This document shows, in pieces, positions 22,543 through 31,500 of a stretch of DNA of 32,375 bases. Source of the stretch: Paenibacillus macquariensis (GTDB taxonomy: Bacteria; Bacillota; Bacilli; Paenibacillales; Paenibacillaceae); contig NZ_FTNK01000027.1 of NCBI RefSeq assembly GCF_900156375.1, positions 1-32,375 of the forward strand. The letters run 5' to 3'. The position numbers were made by a program, and so were the translations under genes. How positions within the stretch are numbered: the first letter of the stretch is position 1; the number at the start of each line of letters is the position of its first letter. The notes below the pieces were generated by a model. The model did not search any database. It was not told the DNA's origin and worked only from the letters and a program-made list of their open reading frames with translations.

Positions 22543-23430
22543 TTATCGCCGCTCCCACATCTTGATTAGTGAAATGTGAATAAAGGTGATGATCCCGACG
22601 AGGATAACGAATACGATACCGAATGCGGCTCCGTAGCTATAGAAACCTTCACTGAGCCCTTTCTTGATCATGAGTGATACGATCGTTTCCGTAGAATACC
22701 CCGGGCCACCGCCAGTCAAGGCATAAACAATATCAAATACCTTCATGCCGTTTATCATCCCCATAACCGTATTGAAAGTGATCGCTGGAAGCAGTAGAGG
22801 AAGCGTGATATAGCGGAACATTTGCCACCCGCTCGCTCTGTCGATCCTCGCCGCTTCATAATAATCTGTTGAGATGCTCTGCAAGTTGGCCAAATAAATA
22901 ACCATTGTGTAACCAACCCACTGCCATACGGAGGCGATGATGACCGAATAGAGCGCAAGATGCGGATCTCCGAGAAAATTGATGCGTTCAAAGCCAAGAG
23001 CAACTACAAGTTGATTAATCAAGCCGAAGTCGGAGGGTGAGTACATAAAATTCCAGAGAAAACCGATAACCAATACGCTGAACACCGCAGGAAGGAAGAA
23101 AGCAGCCCGCAGCAGATTTTTTGTTTTTAATCTTTTATTGAGAAACACCGCTAATGGAATGGCTAGCAAATTCTGTCCGAGCATCGCGAGTACTGCATAG
23201 ATTAAAGTATTTTTAATACCTGTCATATAGAGTGAATCTTTAAATAGAGCGATATAATTGTCTATACCAACAAATTTGACATCAACTGGATGCACGTCCG
23301 ACCAGTTCGTAAAGCTGTATAAAGCGGTCTTTATCGTCGGAAATATGAAAAAGGTACAATAAATAAGTAAGGCAGGAAGCAGAAGCAGAACATAATTGAT
23401 TTCTCGTTTGAAAATGTTTGGTTTGTTCAT
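22543..23430 (-). CDS. Sugar ABC transporter permease, MalF/UgpA type
   Basis: 295 residues, six hydrophobic segments, with the EAA loop EAARIDRASGWQMFRYITLP and TGGGPGYSTETIVSLMIKKG near the C-terminus, both typical of MalF/UgpA permeases. ATG 23430 is preferred to the TTG at 23439 because AAAGG lies 9 bases before it. It is separated from the binding-protein gene by a 13-bp perfect hairpin and is followed two bases after its stop by the second permease. Confidence 0.93.
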   Translation of the reverse strand: MNKPNIFKREINYVLLLLPALLIYCTFFIFPTIKTALYSFTNWSDVHPVDVKFVGIDNYIALFKDSLYMTGIKNTLIYAVLAMLGQNLLAIPLAVFLNKRLKTKNLLRAAFFLPAVFSVLVIGFLWNFMYSPSDFGLINQLVVALGFERINFLGDPHLALYSVIIASVWQWVGYTMVIYLANLQSISTDYYEAARIDRASGWQMFRYITLPLLLPAITFNTVMGMINGMKVFDIVYALTGGGPGYSTETIVSLMIKKGLSEGFYSYGAAFGIVFVILVGIITFIHISLIKMWERR

Positions 23431-23457
23431 ACGCAACAACCTTTAGCTTATAGGATG

Positions 23458-23487
23458 TACAAGGGGCAAATCGCTTTGCCCCTTGTA
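23458..23487 (-). promoter_or_regulatory. Intercistronic 13-bp hairpin in the importer mRNA
   Basis: TACAAGGGGCAAA and TTTGCCCCTTGTA are exact inverse complements around TCGC, right after the binding-protein stop and 27 bases before the permease ATG. With no T tract it is better explained as an mRNA-stabilising or partial-termination hairpin that keeps binding protein in excess of permeases. Confidence 0.7.
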
Positions 23488-23498
23488 ATTTATACGAC

Positions 23499-24809
23499 CT
23501 ATTTAGATTTCTCCAGCAATTCAACTGCTTTCTTGTCTACCGCTTCTAGCACTTGACGAGGCGTTTTAGTACCTGCTATGATTTCTTGAATACCTTTTCC
23601 TAGATCTAAAAAAGCAGGACCAGCAACGCCCCAATTATTAACAGGGTACATGACATTGCCCGCCTTGAAAGCTTCTTGAGCACCGTTGTACTCTGCTGGC
23701 ATTTCAAAAGTAACCCCTTTCAAGAAAGATGAACCTCCTTTATTATCGACCCAGTAAGCATTCTGACCTTCTGGTGTGGACAACAGGTCAAGCACCTTGT
23801 ACGCTGCATCCTTGACTTTGGACTTCGCATTCAAACCAAACGATACCCCTGGACCACCGACCATCCAACCCGGGCCGCCTTTTGTACCCAGGTTCGGGAA
23901 CATATCAATCTTCATGTTAGGCGCCTTTTGCTTAAAGGTTTCCATATACCAAGGTCCTGCTTGGAACATAGCTGCCTTGCCGCTTGTAAATTCGTCAATC
24001 GCTTGTTCTTCTTCAAGCCCAAGCATATCCTTGGTGAAGACACCGTGTTTCAAGTATTCGGTCCATGTCGTCAAAGCAGGCTCCAGCGCATCGACCATTT
24101 TTGAGTTTCCTTTGCCAAAATCATCGTTCCATTGTTTTCCTTCTGTTGTGCCGATAAAATCATTGAGTGCCAAACCAAGGAAGGACTGGCCTGCTACGTT
24201 AGGATTCTTTAGACCGATCGCTTGGGGTTTAATTCCATTTTTCTTCAGCACATCCGCTACTTGGAAGTACTCATCAAGCGTTGTTGGTATTTTCAGGTCA
24301 TATTTGGCAAATAGATCAACATTATAGTAAACCCCGTTAAACCAACTAGCTTGCGGCAACCCGTACAGTTTATTATCAAATGTTGCGGTGGACGTGCCAG
24401 TTTCATAATACTTGCTAGCATAACGTTCTGTTAAATCTTCGAAATACCCTGTCTTGACGGTATTTGCGTCGATTACTCCACCGATAATGTCAGGACCTTC
24501 GCCTGCTGCAAGCTGTGTCTTGATGACATCTACGTAAGTCTTGTTATCGATGAACTGATACTCCACATCTATATCGGGAAGTTTATCTTTGAATAATTGA
24601 AGAAGTGTCTTTATACTGTCTTCTTTGTTCCAATACGATAATCTGACCTTCACTTTCTTTACCGGTTCTGGATTCTTTGATTCTTTCGTTGTCTTCGTAT
24701 CATTCGGTGTTGCACTTTCCTTTGCGGTGCTGTTGTTCGAACTGCAGCCTGTAAATAGGATTGACAAGGTGAGTAAAGCGGTAGTGGGAATTAACCACGT
24801 TCTCTTCAT
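23499..24809 (-). CDS. Sugar ABC transporter substrate-binding lipoprotein
   Basis: 436 residues. Signal peptide with lipobox LFTGC (MKRTWLIPTTALLTLSILFT then Cys21), so it is lipid-anchored outside the membrane after cleavage. A Ser/Thr/Lys-rich linker is followed by the bilobal binding domain: KVRLSYWNKEDS, GEGPDIIGGVIDANTVK, GLPQASWFNGVYYNVDLFAK, FTSGKAAMFQAGPWYMETFK and WMVGGPGVSFGLNAKSK are typical of family 1 carbohydrate-binding proteins. ATG 24809 is chosen since GGGAGGT lies 6 bases upstream. It is the first gene of the importer operon and is divergent from the two-component genes, with a two-unit direct repeat upstream. Ligand unknown; a GalNAc- or fucose-containing glycan would fit the neighbours. 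Confidence 0.92.
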   Translation of the reverse strand: MKRTWLIPTTALLTLSILFTGCSSNNSTAKESATPNDTKTTKESKNPEPVKKVKVRLSYWNKEDSIKTLLQLFKDKLPDIDVEYQFIDNKTYVDVIKTQLAAGEGPDIIGGVIDANTVKTGYFEDLTERYASKYYETGTSTATFDNKLYGLPQASWFNGVYYNVDLFAKYDLKIPTTLDEYFQVADVLKKNGIKPQAIGLKNPNVAGQSFLGLALNDFIGTTEGKQWNDDFGKGNSKMVDALEPALTTWTEYLKHGVFTKDMLGLEEEQAIDEFTSGKAAMFQAGPWYMETFKQKAPNMKIDMFPNLGTKGGPGWMVGGPGVSFGLNAKSKVKDAAYKVLDLLSTPEGQNAYWVDNKGGSSFLKGVTFEMPAEYNGAQEAFKAGNVMYPVNNWGVAGPAFLDLGKGIQEIIAGTKTPRQVLEAVDKKAVELLEKSK

Positions 24810-24882
24810 ACAAAGACCTCCCAAATTTAGAAAAATTGTTTTACGGTATAGTTATCATTGTAATGTAAATGTCATTTCCATC

Positions 24883-24912
24883 GAAATAACAGATTTTTGC
24901 GAAATCTAACAG
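24883..24912 (-). promoter_or_regulatory. Two-unit direct repeat upstream of the importer, candidate YesN-type operator
   Basis: On the minus strand CTGTTAGATTTC is followed, 20 bases from start to start, by CTGTTATTTC, ending 74 bases before the binding-protein ATG. The same arrangement in the same orientation relative to the gene occurs at 28407-28435. Confidence 0.6.
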
Positions 24913-25055
24913 AATCCATCTGACAATAGGAACCAAATCATGTGCTAAATGTAACATGGTATGAATAGGAATGCCTAGTGTGCTATGCTTTGGTTTGTAG
25001 TGAGTATCCTCTGGAAGCGAGTAAATACCGTCGTATGAACGGATAGGAGGAAAAT

Positions 25056-26627
25056 ATGTATCATATTCTAGTAGTCGATGATCAACAAGCAGAAATCGAT
25101 GCTATTGAATGGCTTATTCATAAGCATGCTCTACCCTTTTCTGTTGCTCAGGCCAACGATGGGGAAGTAGCGCTGGAATATATAAGGGGCCATCATGTAG
25201 ATCTGTTATTCACGGATATTCGCATGCCATTCATGGACGGTCTAGAGTTAATCAAGCAGGCAAAGATAGTCATTCCGGACCTTAAGGTGCTTATTTACAG
25301 TGCTTATGGGGAATTTGAATATGCACAAAAAGCGATTCAACTTGGAACGGTTAGTTATATGTTGAAGCCGATCGATGTGAAGGAATTCCTCAAAGTGTTC
25401 GATTCCATAATCGCTATATTAGAGGACGAACGACTTCAGAGGGAGAAAGATGAGTTGCTGATCAAAGGCTTTCATAAAGGAGTGGCGTATGAGAAAGAAA
25501 AGCTCCTGTTTGATCTCCTTCAGGGTCGTGAGAGAGACGTCCATTACGAGGAGCGGGCAGCTTTTACTGGCCTAAGTCATCTGGCAAATAAGCGGATGTA
25601 TATGATTATGATTGGATTGCTAAATCATTTTTTTGATCTGCATCATATAGAAGTGTTCGAATTCCTACAATCGACTTGTAAACATGAGATGCTTTTTTTA
25701 AATATGAATGAGTATCAAAGCATCATGCTAGTCGCGATTGACCCAGCTTCAACGATCAGCGATAACCAGCAAGAGCTTATGGCTTATGGGGATGGGGTTA
25801 AAGAATGGCTGGAGACTCGATTCGATCGGAGAAGTTTCATTATTATTGGTAGTCCGATCGATAAACTAGAGGCACTTCATGACGAGTTCACCCAAATGGA
25901 AGAGTTAATGAATTTTCGGTTTTTTATGGATAGCAGTGTCGTTTGTTCTAAAGATGATGGAAGCATTCATGCCCATGTAGATGACGAATCGTTAGAGCTT
26001 ATGCTAAGGGATGTTTATACTTCCATTGAACGAAAAGAATATCTTACACTAGAGCTTCGAATAGAGTTTCTCATTGCGAGTATGCGCAGTAGTAAGCGAT
26101 TTAGTTCTATGTATGCCAAACACTTATTTACAGAAATAATGAAAAAAATAGTAGAGTTTCAGGGCAAAAAAAACAGCAATTTACTAAAGGATGGTTTGGA
26201 GCGAATCGCACATTGCAATTCGATTGCTGAGCTCAGGGAAGTCATTTTATCCGTTTTTCAGGAGCAGTTGCTGCGAATCGAAACGGCGACAGATGATCAA
26301 TGCCGCAAAGTGATTGAAGATGTACAGACGCTCATCCAGATGGAATATGGGGGGGATATCGGGGTCGAATATTTAGCCAAGCGCGTTTTTTTATCGTCAA
26401 GTTATTTAAGTTTTCTGTTTAAAAAAAGTACAGGCCAAAGCCTAGTCAAATATATTACAGCCGTTCGTATGGAGCGAGCGAAGGAACTACTGCGAGATTC
26501 AACGATTAAAGTTGTTGATATTGCCAGTAGAGTTGGATTCGCGAATACTTCCTATTTTAATTTAATGTTTAAGCAATATAACGGCCTGACTCCTATTCAA
26601 TATCGGGAGGGTGGCGGAAGGAGATGA
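25056..26627 (+). CDS. YesN-type response regulator (receiver plus AraC helix-turn-helix)
   Basis: 523 residues. Receiver domain 1-120 with acidic pair Asp8/Asp9, phospho-acceptor Asp54 (LLFTDIRMPFMDG), the switch Ser/Tyr in YSAYGEFEYAQ and Lys-Pro in YMLKPID. A long linker domain (about 130-410) follows, then two AraC-type helix-turn-helices (VEYLAKRVFLSSSYLSFLFK and VDIASRVGFANTSYFNLMFK). AGGAGG lies 5 bases before the ATG. The histidine kinase gene overlaps its end by 4 bases. It is divergent from the importer genes. AraC-type domains bind direct repeats about two helical turns apart, as found at 24883 and 28407. Confidence 0.95.
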   Translation: MYHILVVDDQQAEIDAIEWLIHKHALPFSVAQANDGEVALEYIRGHHVDLLFTDIRMPFMDGLELIKQAKIVIPDLKVLIYSAYGEFEYAQKAIQLGTVSYMLKPIDVKEFLKVFDSIIAILEDERLQREKDELLIKGFHKGVAYEKEKLLFDLLQGRERDVHYEERAAFTGLSHLANKRMYMIMIGLLNHFFDLHHIEVFEFLQSTCKHEMLFLNMNEYQSIMLVAIDPASTISDNQQELMAYGDGVKEWLETRFDRRSFIIIGSPIDKLEALHDEFTQMEELMNFRFFMDSSVVCSKDDGSIHAHVDDESLELMLRDVYTSIERKEYLTLELRIEFLIASMRSSKRFSSMYAKHLFTEIMKKIVEFQGKKNSNLLKDGLERIAHCNSIAELREVILSVFQEQLLRIETATDDQCRKVIEDVQTLIQMEYGGDIGVEYLAKRVFLSSSYLSFLFKKSTGQSLVKYITAVRMERAKELLRDSTIKVVDIASRVGFANTSYFNLMFKQYNGLTPIQYREGGGRR

Positions 26628-28339
26628 CTCTGCTCAAATTTATTCGTAATATCCGCCTGCGTCAGAAATTATTGCTTTCTTATGTGATTGTCATCTTCCT
26701 GCCAACGATTGTACTGGGCTTGTATGCCTACCAAAGTTCCAAATCTTCATTGAATAGCCAGTTTCAGCAAAGCGCGGATAACGAGGCGAAGAAACTTGCG
26801 CTAGAGATCAGTTACCGTCTTCAGAGGCAGGATGTGTCAATGAAATCGATTGTTTTCCATCCTGCGCTTATTGATTTGATGAGTAACCCGAATCAGGATT
26901 TGTACACACAATTTAAGACATTGAATGATAAGATTGAACCTATTTTTTTTAACTTGATGTATATGGTTGGGGATATGACTGAGATTATGTTGTATTCCGA
27001 GAATCGGCAATCTGAATTAGGAAACTTCATTACTCCCTCTTCAGCAGTTAAGGATAAGGATTGGTATCTAGCGACAAAGGGCAGCGAGTCAACCAAGTGG
27101 TGGTTCGAAGATGGAGAATTGTTTGCCACACGAGTGATTCACAATATCGATCTTCAAATCGTGAGCGCTGAACTTTACGTTAGGTTTGATTACAATAAAA
27201 TCTTCGGTGATTTCATTGGCAAGATGAATGAAGGGAAGGGCATCATTATTACCGATCAACAGAATCGGCCTGTGTTAACAGAGCAGGTTGAGCAGATGGA
27301 TGATGTTCAACTTCAATCACTTTCAAGGAGTGGTACTTCAAAAGCAAAATTAGGTGGCGAATCCTACTTAGTTATAAACAAAGATATTCCTCAAACCGAT
27401 TGGATACTGCATTATTTGGTTTCCGATAATCAATACAATACAGGCATTCGCAATATTTTAAGCGCAACGGGCATCATTGTACTCATCTGTATGGTTTTCC
27501 TCAGTATCATTATCTACTTGTTCTCAGAGACGCTGTTAAGAGGAATCGAGAAATTAAACACCAAAATGAAGATGGTGGAAGATGGTGATCTTACGGTTGT
27601 TGTATCCACGAATTCCAAAGATGAAATCGGGCAACTTACCGATCGATTTGGTTCTATGCTTAAACAAATTAATCAACTCATTACGGAAGTGTATCAGACA
27701 AAAGTCACGCAAAAGTCGGCCGAACTCAAAGCGCTGCAAGCTCAGATCAATCCTCACTTTCTATACAATTCTTTATCTTTAATTAATTCCAAAGCGCTGC
27801 GTATCGATGCCCAAGAAATTAGTGACTTGGTGAATCACCTTTCTAGTTATTACAGAACGACTTTAAATAAAGGAAAGCAGATTATAGCGATTCAAGATGA
27901 ATGGACTAACGTCCAAGCATACATACATATTCAATTAGCTATGCACAATACAAGATTTGACGTAGAATTCGATGCGGACGACAAGGTATTTCAATTTGAA
28001 ATGATCCATTTGATCTTGCAGCCGATTGTTGAAAATGCGATTATGCATGGCATCGATCTGTTGCGGGAGGGGCGAGGTAAACTCATCCTGCGGGCAAGTC
28101 TCGACGGTGAGGATATTGTATTTGTCGTGGAGGATAATGGCGTCGGTATGGAACCGTATATGATTGCGCGTATTCTTGAACATGAAAGTTCCGGCTATGG
28201 CATTAAAAATGTGCAAGAAAGATTACAGCTCTTATTTGGATCTGAGTACGGGATCATTATTCATAGTCAACTTGGGATTGGCACTTCCGTTATCGTACGC
28301 ATACCGCAGTATCGTCACATAAGAGAAGAAGATTCATGA
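26624..28339 (+). CDS. YesM/LytS-type sensor histidine kinase
   Basis: 571 residues. Two membrane segments (about 15-36 and 281-302) bracket an extracellular sensor domain of roughly 240 residues. A HAMP region follows (GIEKLNTKMKMVEDGDLTV), then the His_kinase box LQAQINPHFLYNSLSLINSK with His378, the N box LQPIVENAIMHGID and the G box VVEDNGVGM of the ATPase domain. This domain order is that of the Bacilli sugar-sensing family that pairs with YesN-type regulators. ATG overlaps the regulator stop (ATGA), so the pair is translationally coupled. The signal is probably an extracellular oligosaccharide, by family habit. Confidence 0.95.
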   Translation: MTLLKFIRNIRLRQKLLLSYVIVIFLPTIVLGLYAYQSSKSSLNSQFQQSADNEAKKLALEISYRLQRQDVSMKSIVFHPALIDLMSNPNQDLYTQFKTLNDKIEPIFFNLMYMVGDMTEIMLYSENRQSELGNFITPSSAVKDKDWYLATKGSESTKWWFEDGELFATRVIHNIDLQIVSAELYVRFDYNKIFGDFIGKMNEGKGIIITDQQNRPVLTEQVEQMDDVQLQSLSRSGTSKAKLGGESYLVINKDIPQTDWILHYLVSDNQYNTGIRNILSATGIIVLICMVFLSIIIYLFSETLLRGIEKLNTKMKMVEDGDLTVVVSTNSKDEIGQLTDRFGSMLKQINQLITEVYQTKVTQKSAELKALQAQINPHFLYNSLSLINSKALRIDAQEISDLVNHLSSYYRTTLNKGKQIIAIQDEWTNVQAYIHIQLAMHNTRFDVEFDADDKVFQFEMIHLILQPIVENAIMHGIDLLREGRGKLILRASLDGEDIVFVVEDNGVGMEPYMIARILEHESSGYGIKNVQERLQLLFGSEYGIIIHSQLGIGTSVIVRIPQYRHIREEDS

Positions 28340-28341
28340 TC

Positions 28342-28389
28342 GCATAAACGCCTTTGGCGTCCTTATAAGGACGCCAAAGGCGTTTATGC
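28342..28389. terminator. 48-base perfect palindrome after the kinase gene
   Basis: Two 24-base arms with no spacer: from 28342 the left arm begins GCATAAACGCC and the right arm mirrors it exactly to 28389. It starts 2 bases after the kinase stop. It can form a very stable hairpin and probably ends the two-component transcript, although the T tract is poor (TTGTTT). Confidence 0.8.
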
Positions 28390-28406
28390 TTGTTTACAAT
28401 CGAAAT

Positions 28407-28435
28407 CTGTTAGATTTCAAAAAATACTCTTATTT
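28407..28435 (+). promoter_or_regulatory. Two-unit direct repeat upstream of the secreted hydrolase, candidate YesN-type operator
   Basis: CTGTTAGATTTC (12 bases identical to the importer site) is followed 20 bases later by CTCTTATTT, 8 of 9 identical to the second importer unit. The first unit also lies in a local palindrome (GAAATC...GATTTC). It is 90 bases before the ATG. Confidence 0.6.
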
Positions 28436-28455
28436 AGCAGGGTTTCAATTGAGAA

Positions 28456-28481
28456 TATAATGCATAATGAGAGCGCTTTAA
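28456..28481 (+). promoter_or_regulatory. -10 element and cre-like site of the secreted hydrolase gene
   Basis: TATAAT at 28456-28461 has only a poor -35 (TTTAGC region), as expected for an activator-dependent promoter. TGAGAGCGCTTTAA (28468-28481) matches the CcpA cre pattern with two deviations and would overlap the transcription start. Confidence 0.4.
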
Positions 28482-28524
28482 TTGTGTTCTGGTATTAAAT
28501 AAAGAATGAGAGGATGGTTGATCT

Positions 28525-31500
28525 ATGTTCAAACGAGCAATGTATACAATGATCTGTTTCATGATTCTAGCAAGCTCCTATTTTCAGGGCAATGCTCCTA
28601 GTGTCCATGCTGACAGCAGCAACATGGACGTGTGGGTGGTCAATGCATTAAACGCCGTATATAAGACCAGCACGATCCCCGCAAATGCTGCAAGCTCCAT
28701 CGATCTGGTATCAGCCAAAAACGAATACGAAAATGAGCAAATTGCCCTAAGAAGCGATAGCGCGTTCGAGATTACGGGGGTTACATTTTCCGATCTCGCA
28801 TCTTCCGGAAATACGATATCGAAGAGCAACTTAAGCTATCATTTCGAAGAATATGTGCTGGAGGACACCGTACAGCCCAATATATACCGACCGGATTTGG
28901 TAGGCACGCTAATCTACCCTGCATCCGAAATCCCCGACCCGCTGTCCAATGAGCCTTCTATACAAGTGGCGGCAAACACCACTCAGCCGATCTTAATTAC
29001 GAATTACGTTCCTGACAATGCCGTTCCTGGCTTCTATCAAGGCATGGTTACGGTGCAAACGACCTTAGGCAATTATCAAGTCCCTATTAGCGTTGACGTC
29101 GCTAACGCTGAAATTCCGAAAACGTCAAAGGCCAACTTCGTTAATTATCAGTGGGCGATGACGAATGGCTTTATGATGGGAGGTTCTCCGGAACCTATTG
29201 CGGATGATCCTTTAACGGCGTCGAGTTATGACGTAGGCGAGGGCTATTACGATGTGGAGACGTATAGCGACGAATGGTTTGAGCTGATGGATAACTTCGC
29301 CAAAACGATGACGGACTATCGCCAGAACATGATCTGGGTTCGTACGGACCTGTTATTAAACGCAGCGGGGAACAAGATGGTGTCTTTTAAAGAGGGCATC
29401 CCGGACGACATCGATTGGTCTTTGTTCGACCGGTACGTTCAAACCTTTATGGATAGAGGGATTACTCACTTTGCGAACATTCACTTGATCCATGCCTTGA
29501 TGCAAATGCCGCAAAGCGAAAGACCCAACAATAATGATCCCGATGACTTGTGGAAAACGACCATCCCCGAACCTGATTCACTACCTGAGACAGACGCTTT
29601 TCTGACGAACTACTTGACGGCATTACACGATCATCTAGCCGACAAAGGTTGGCTTAACGATAACGGGTACACTTGGTATCAGCATACGGTGGACGAACCC
29701 AACGGCGCTAGCATTGTTAACTATATGACGTATATCGCAAGAGAAATCAAAGAAGTCGTTCCGGATTTCAAAACATTGGACGCGGATGCAGCCGGCTCGC
29801 TAATGAACGAAACCATTAAACCTTATGTGGATGTATGGGTGCCGCTAACGCCGGTATTTCAGGCCAAGAAGAATTTGTACAAAGCGGAGCAGGCGGCAGG
29901 CAAAGACTTGTGGGTATATACTTGCGATGCGAATCCGGCTCCGTGGTTGAACAGATTCTGGACACAGCCCATATTGACTGGCAGGTTGTTATTCTGGAAT
30001 CTGAGTCAAGACGGCGTGCAAGGACACTTACATTGGGGCTGGAATGTATGGTATGTCCCTCATTACGGTGATTCCACGATCGTATATCCGGATAAGGAAC
30101 ATATGACGGTGAAGAGCTCGCTACGCTACGAGGCCCAGAGAGACGGACTTGAGGATTACGAGCTGATGTACCAACTGAAGCAGACCAATCCCGAGCTTGC
30201 CAAACGTATTGCGGATAGCGCCGTTAGCCCATCTGATCCGAGAAAATATACCGTGGACTCTGAGTATATCAGAGCTCTTCATAACTATCTGGTGAAAGCG
30301 GCTGCCGGAGAATCTGTGGGTGCCATACCGGTACCAACTAGCCCCTATGATGGGCAGGATGTAGCCAACACCTATATGACCGATAACGCGACCGGTGAGA
30401 TCACCTTCAACGGTGAATGGTTTGCAAAAAGCCGGAAATACGCTTATATGGGCGGTGTTCAAGGCACATTGAAAGCGGAAGATAATTTGACCTATACCTT
30501 TACAGGATCCGGTATCGATCTTATTGCGGAGAAAAATGAAGGTTCCGGTAAAATTGCTGTATCCATCGACGATTCCGCTCCGATGATTATAGACCTATTT
30601 GAGAAAGTTCAACTCGATTCGATATCGGTATACAGCAATCATAATCTGTCAGCAGGCAAGCATACGATCAAGGTAGTGAACCTGGAGAACAAAAACTTAT
30701 TCGTTGACGGCTTCAGAGTAAGTATGTATGAAGGACAGGAGATCTATGACGGAACGCTGCAAAGTTTGGAACTGACTAACGTGCCTTCGGTAGTTTTTAA
30801 TAAAAACAATATCAATTACCAGGCCATTATTCCGAGCGATGTAGATGTGATCACGATTACGCCAACACTTACGGATGCAAATGGCACCCTGGATATCAAC
30901 GGGCAACATTATCGCAGCGGTGAGAGGCTTACATTCAACGTCCCTACAGGCAAAAGTAAGATCCTTATTCGCTCTACCGCAAGTGATGGGGAAACCACGA
31001 GACTCTATACGTTAAACTTTCTCAAAGGCAATGTAAATCAACCGACCACTAATATTGCGAGAAGTTATTCAGCTATTACAGCAACCGCTGCCAGGGCAGA
31101 TAGTAGCGGCTATGGTGTTTCAAATATGGTTGACGGCAGTTACGGTTCCATGTTTGCTAGTATCAGCGGGTACACGAGCACCGTGCCGTTCCCACATGAG
31201 ATCAATCTTACTTGGACTCAACAGAAGACCTTTAATACGATTGTCATGGCCACGCCATCAGGGTTATTACAGGGGATAACGGATATTGATGTTGAGGCTA
31301 CATCAGATGGAACGAATTGGACCACCTTTGCAAAGAGGGTACCGATTCAATGGTTTAGCAGCACAGACGACAACAAGATGGAATACACATATGCGAATAT
31401 CCCTACAGTTAATGACGCACTGAAGCTTAGAATACGGGTCAATGACGCTAACAATACGTATTGGGGCATATACGCTTTATATGAACTTGAGCTTTATAAC

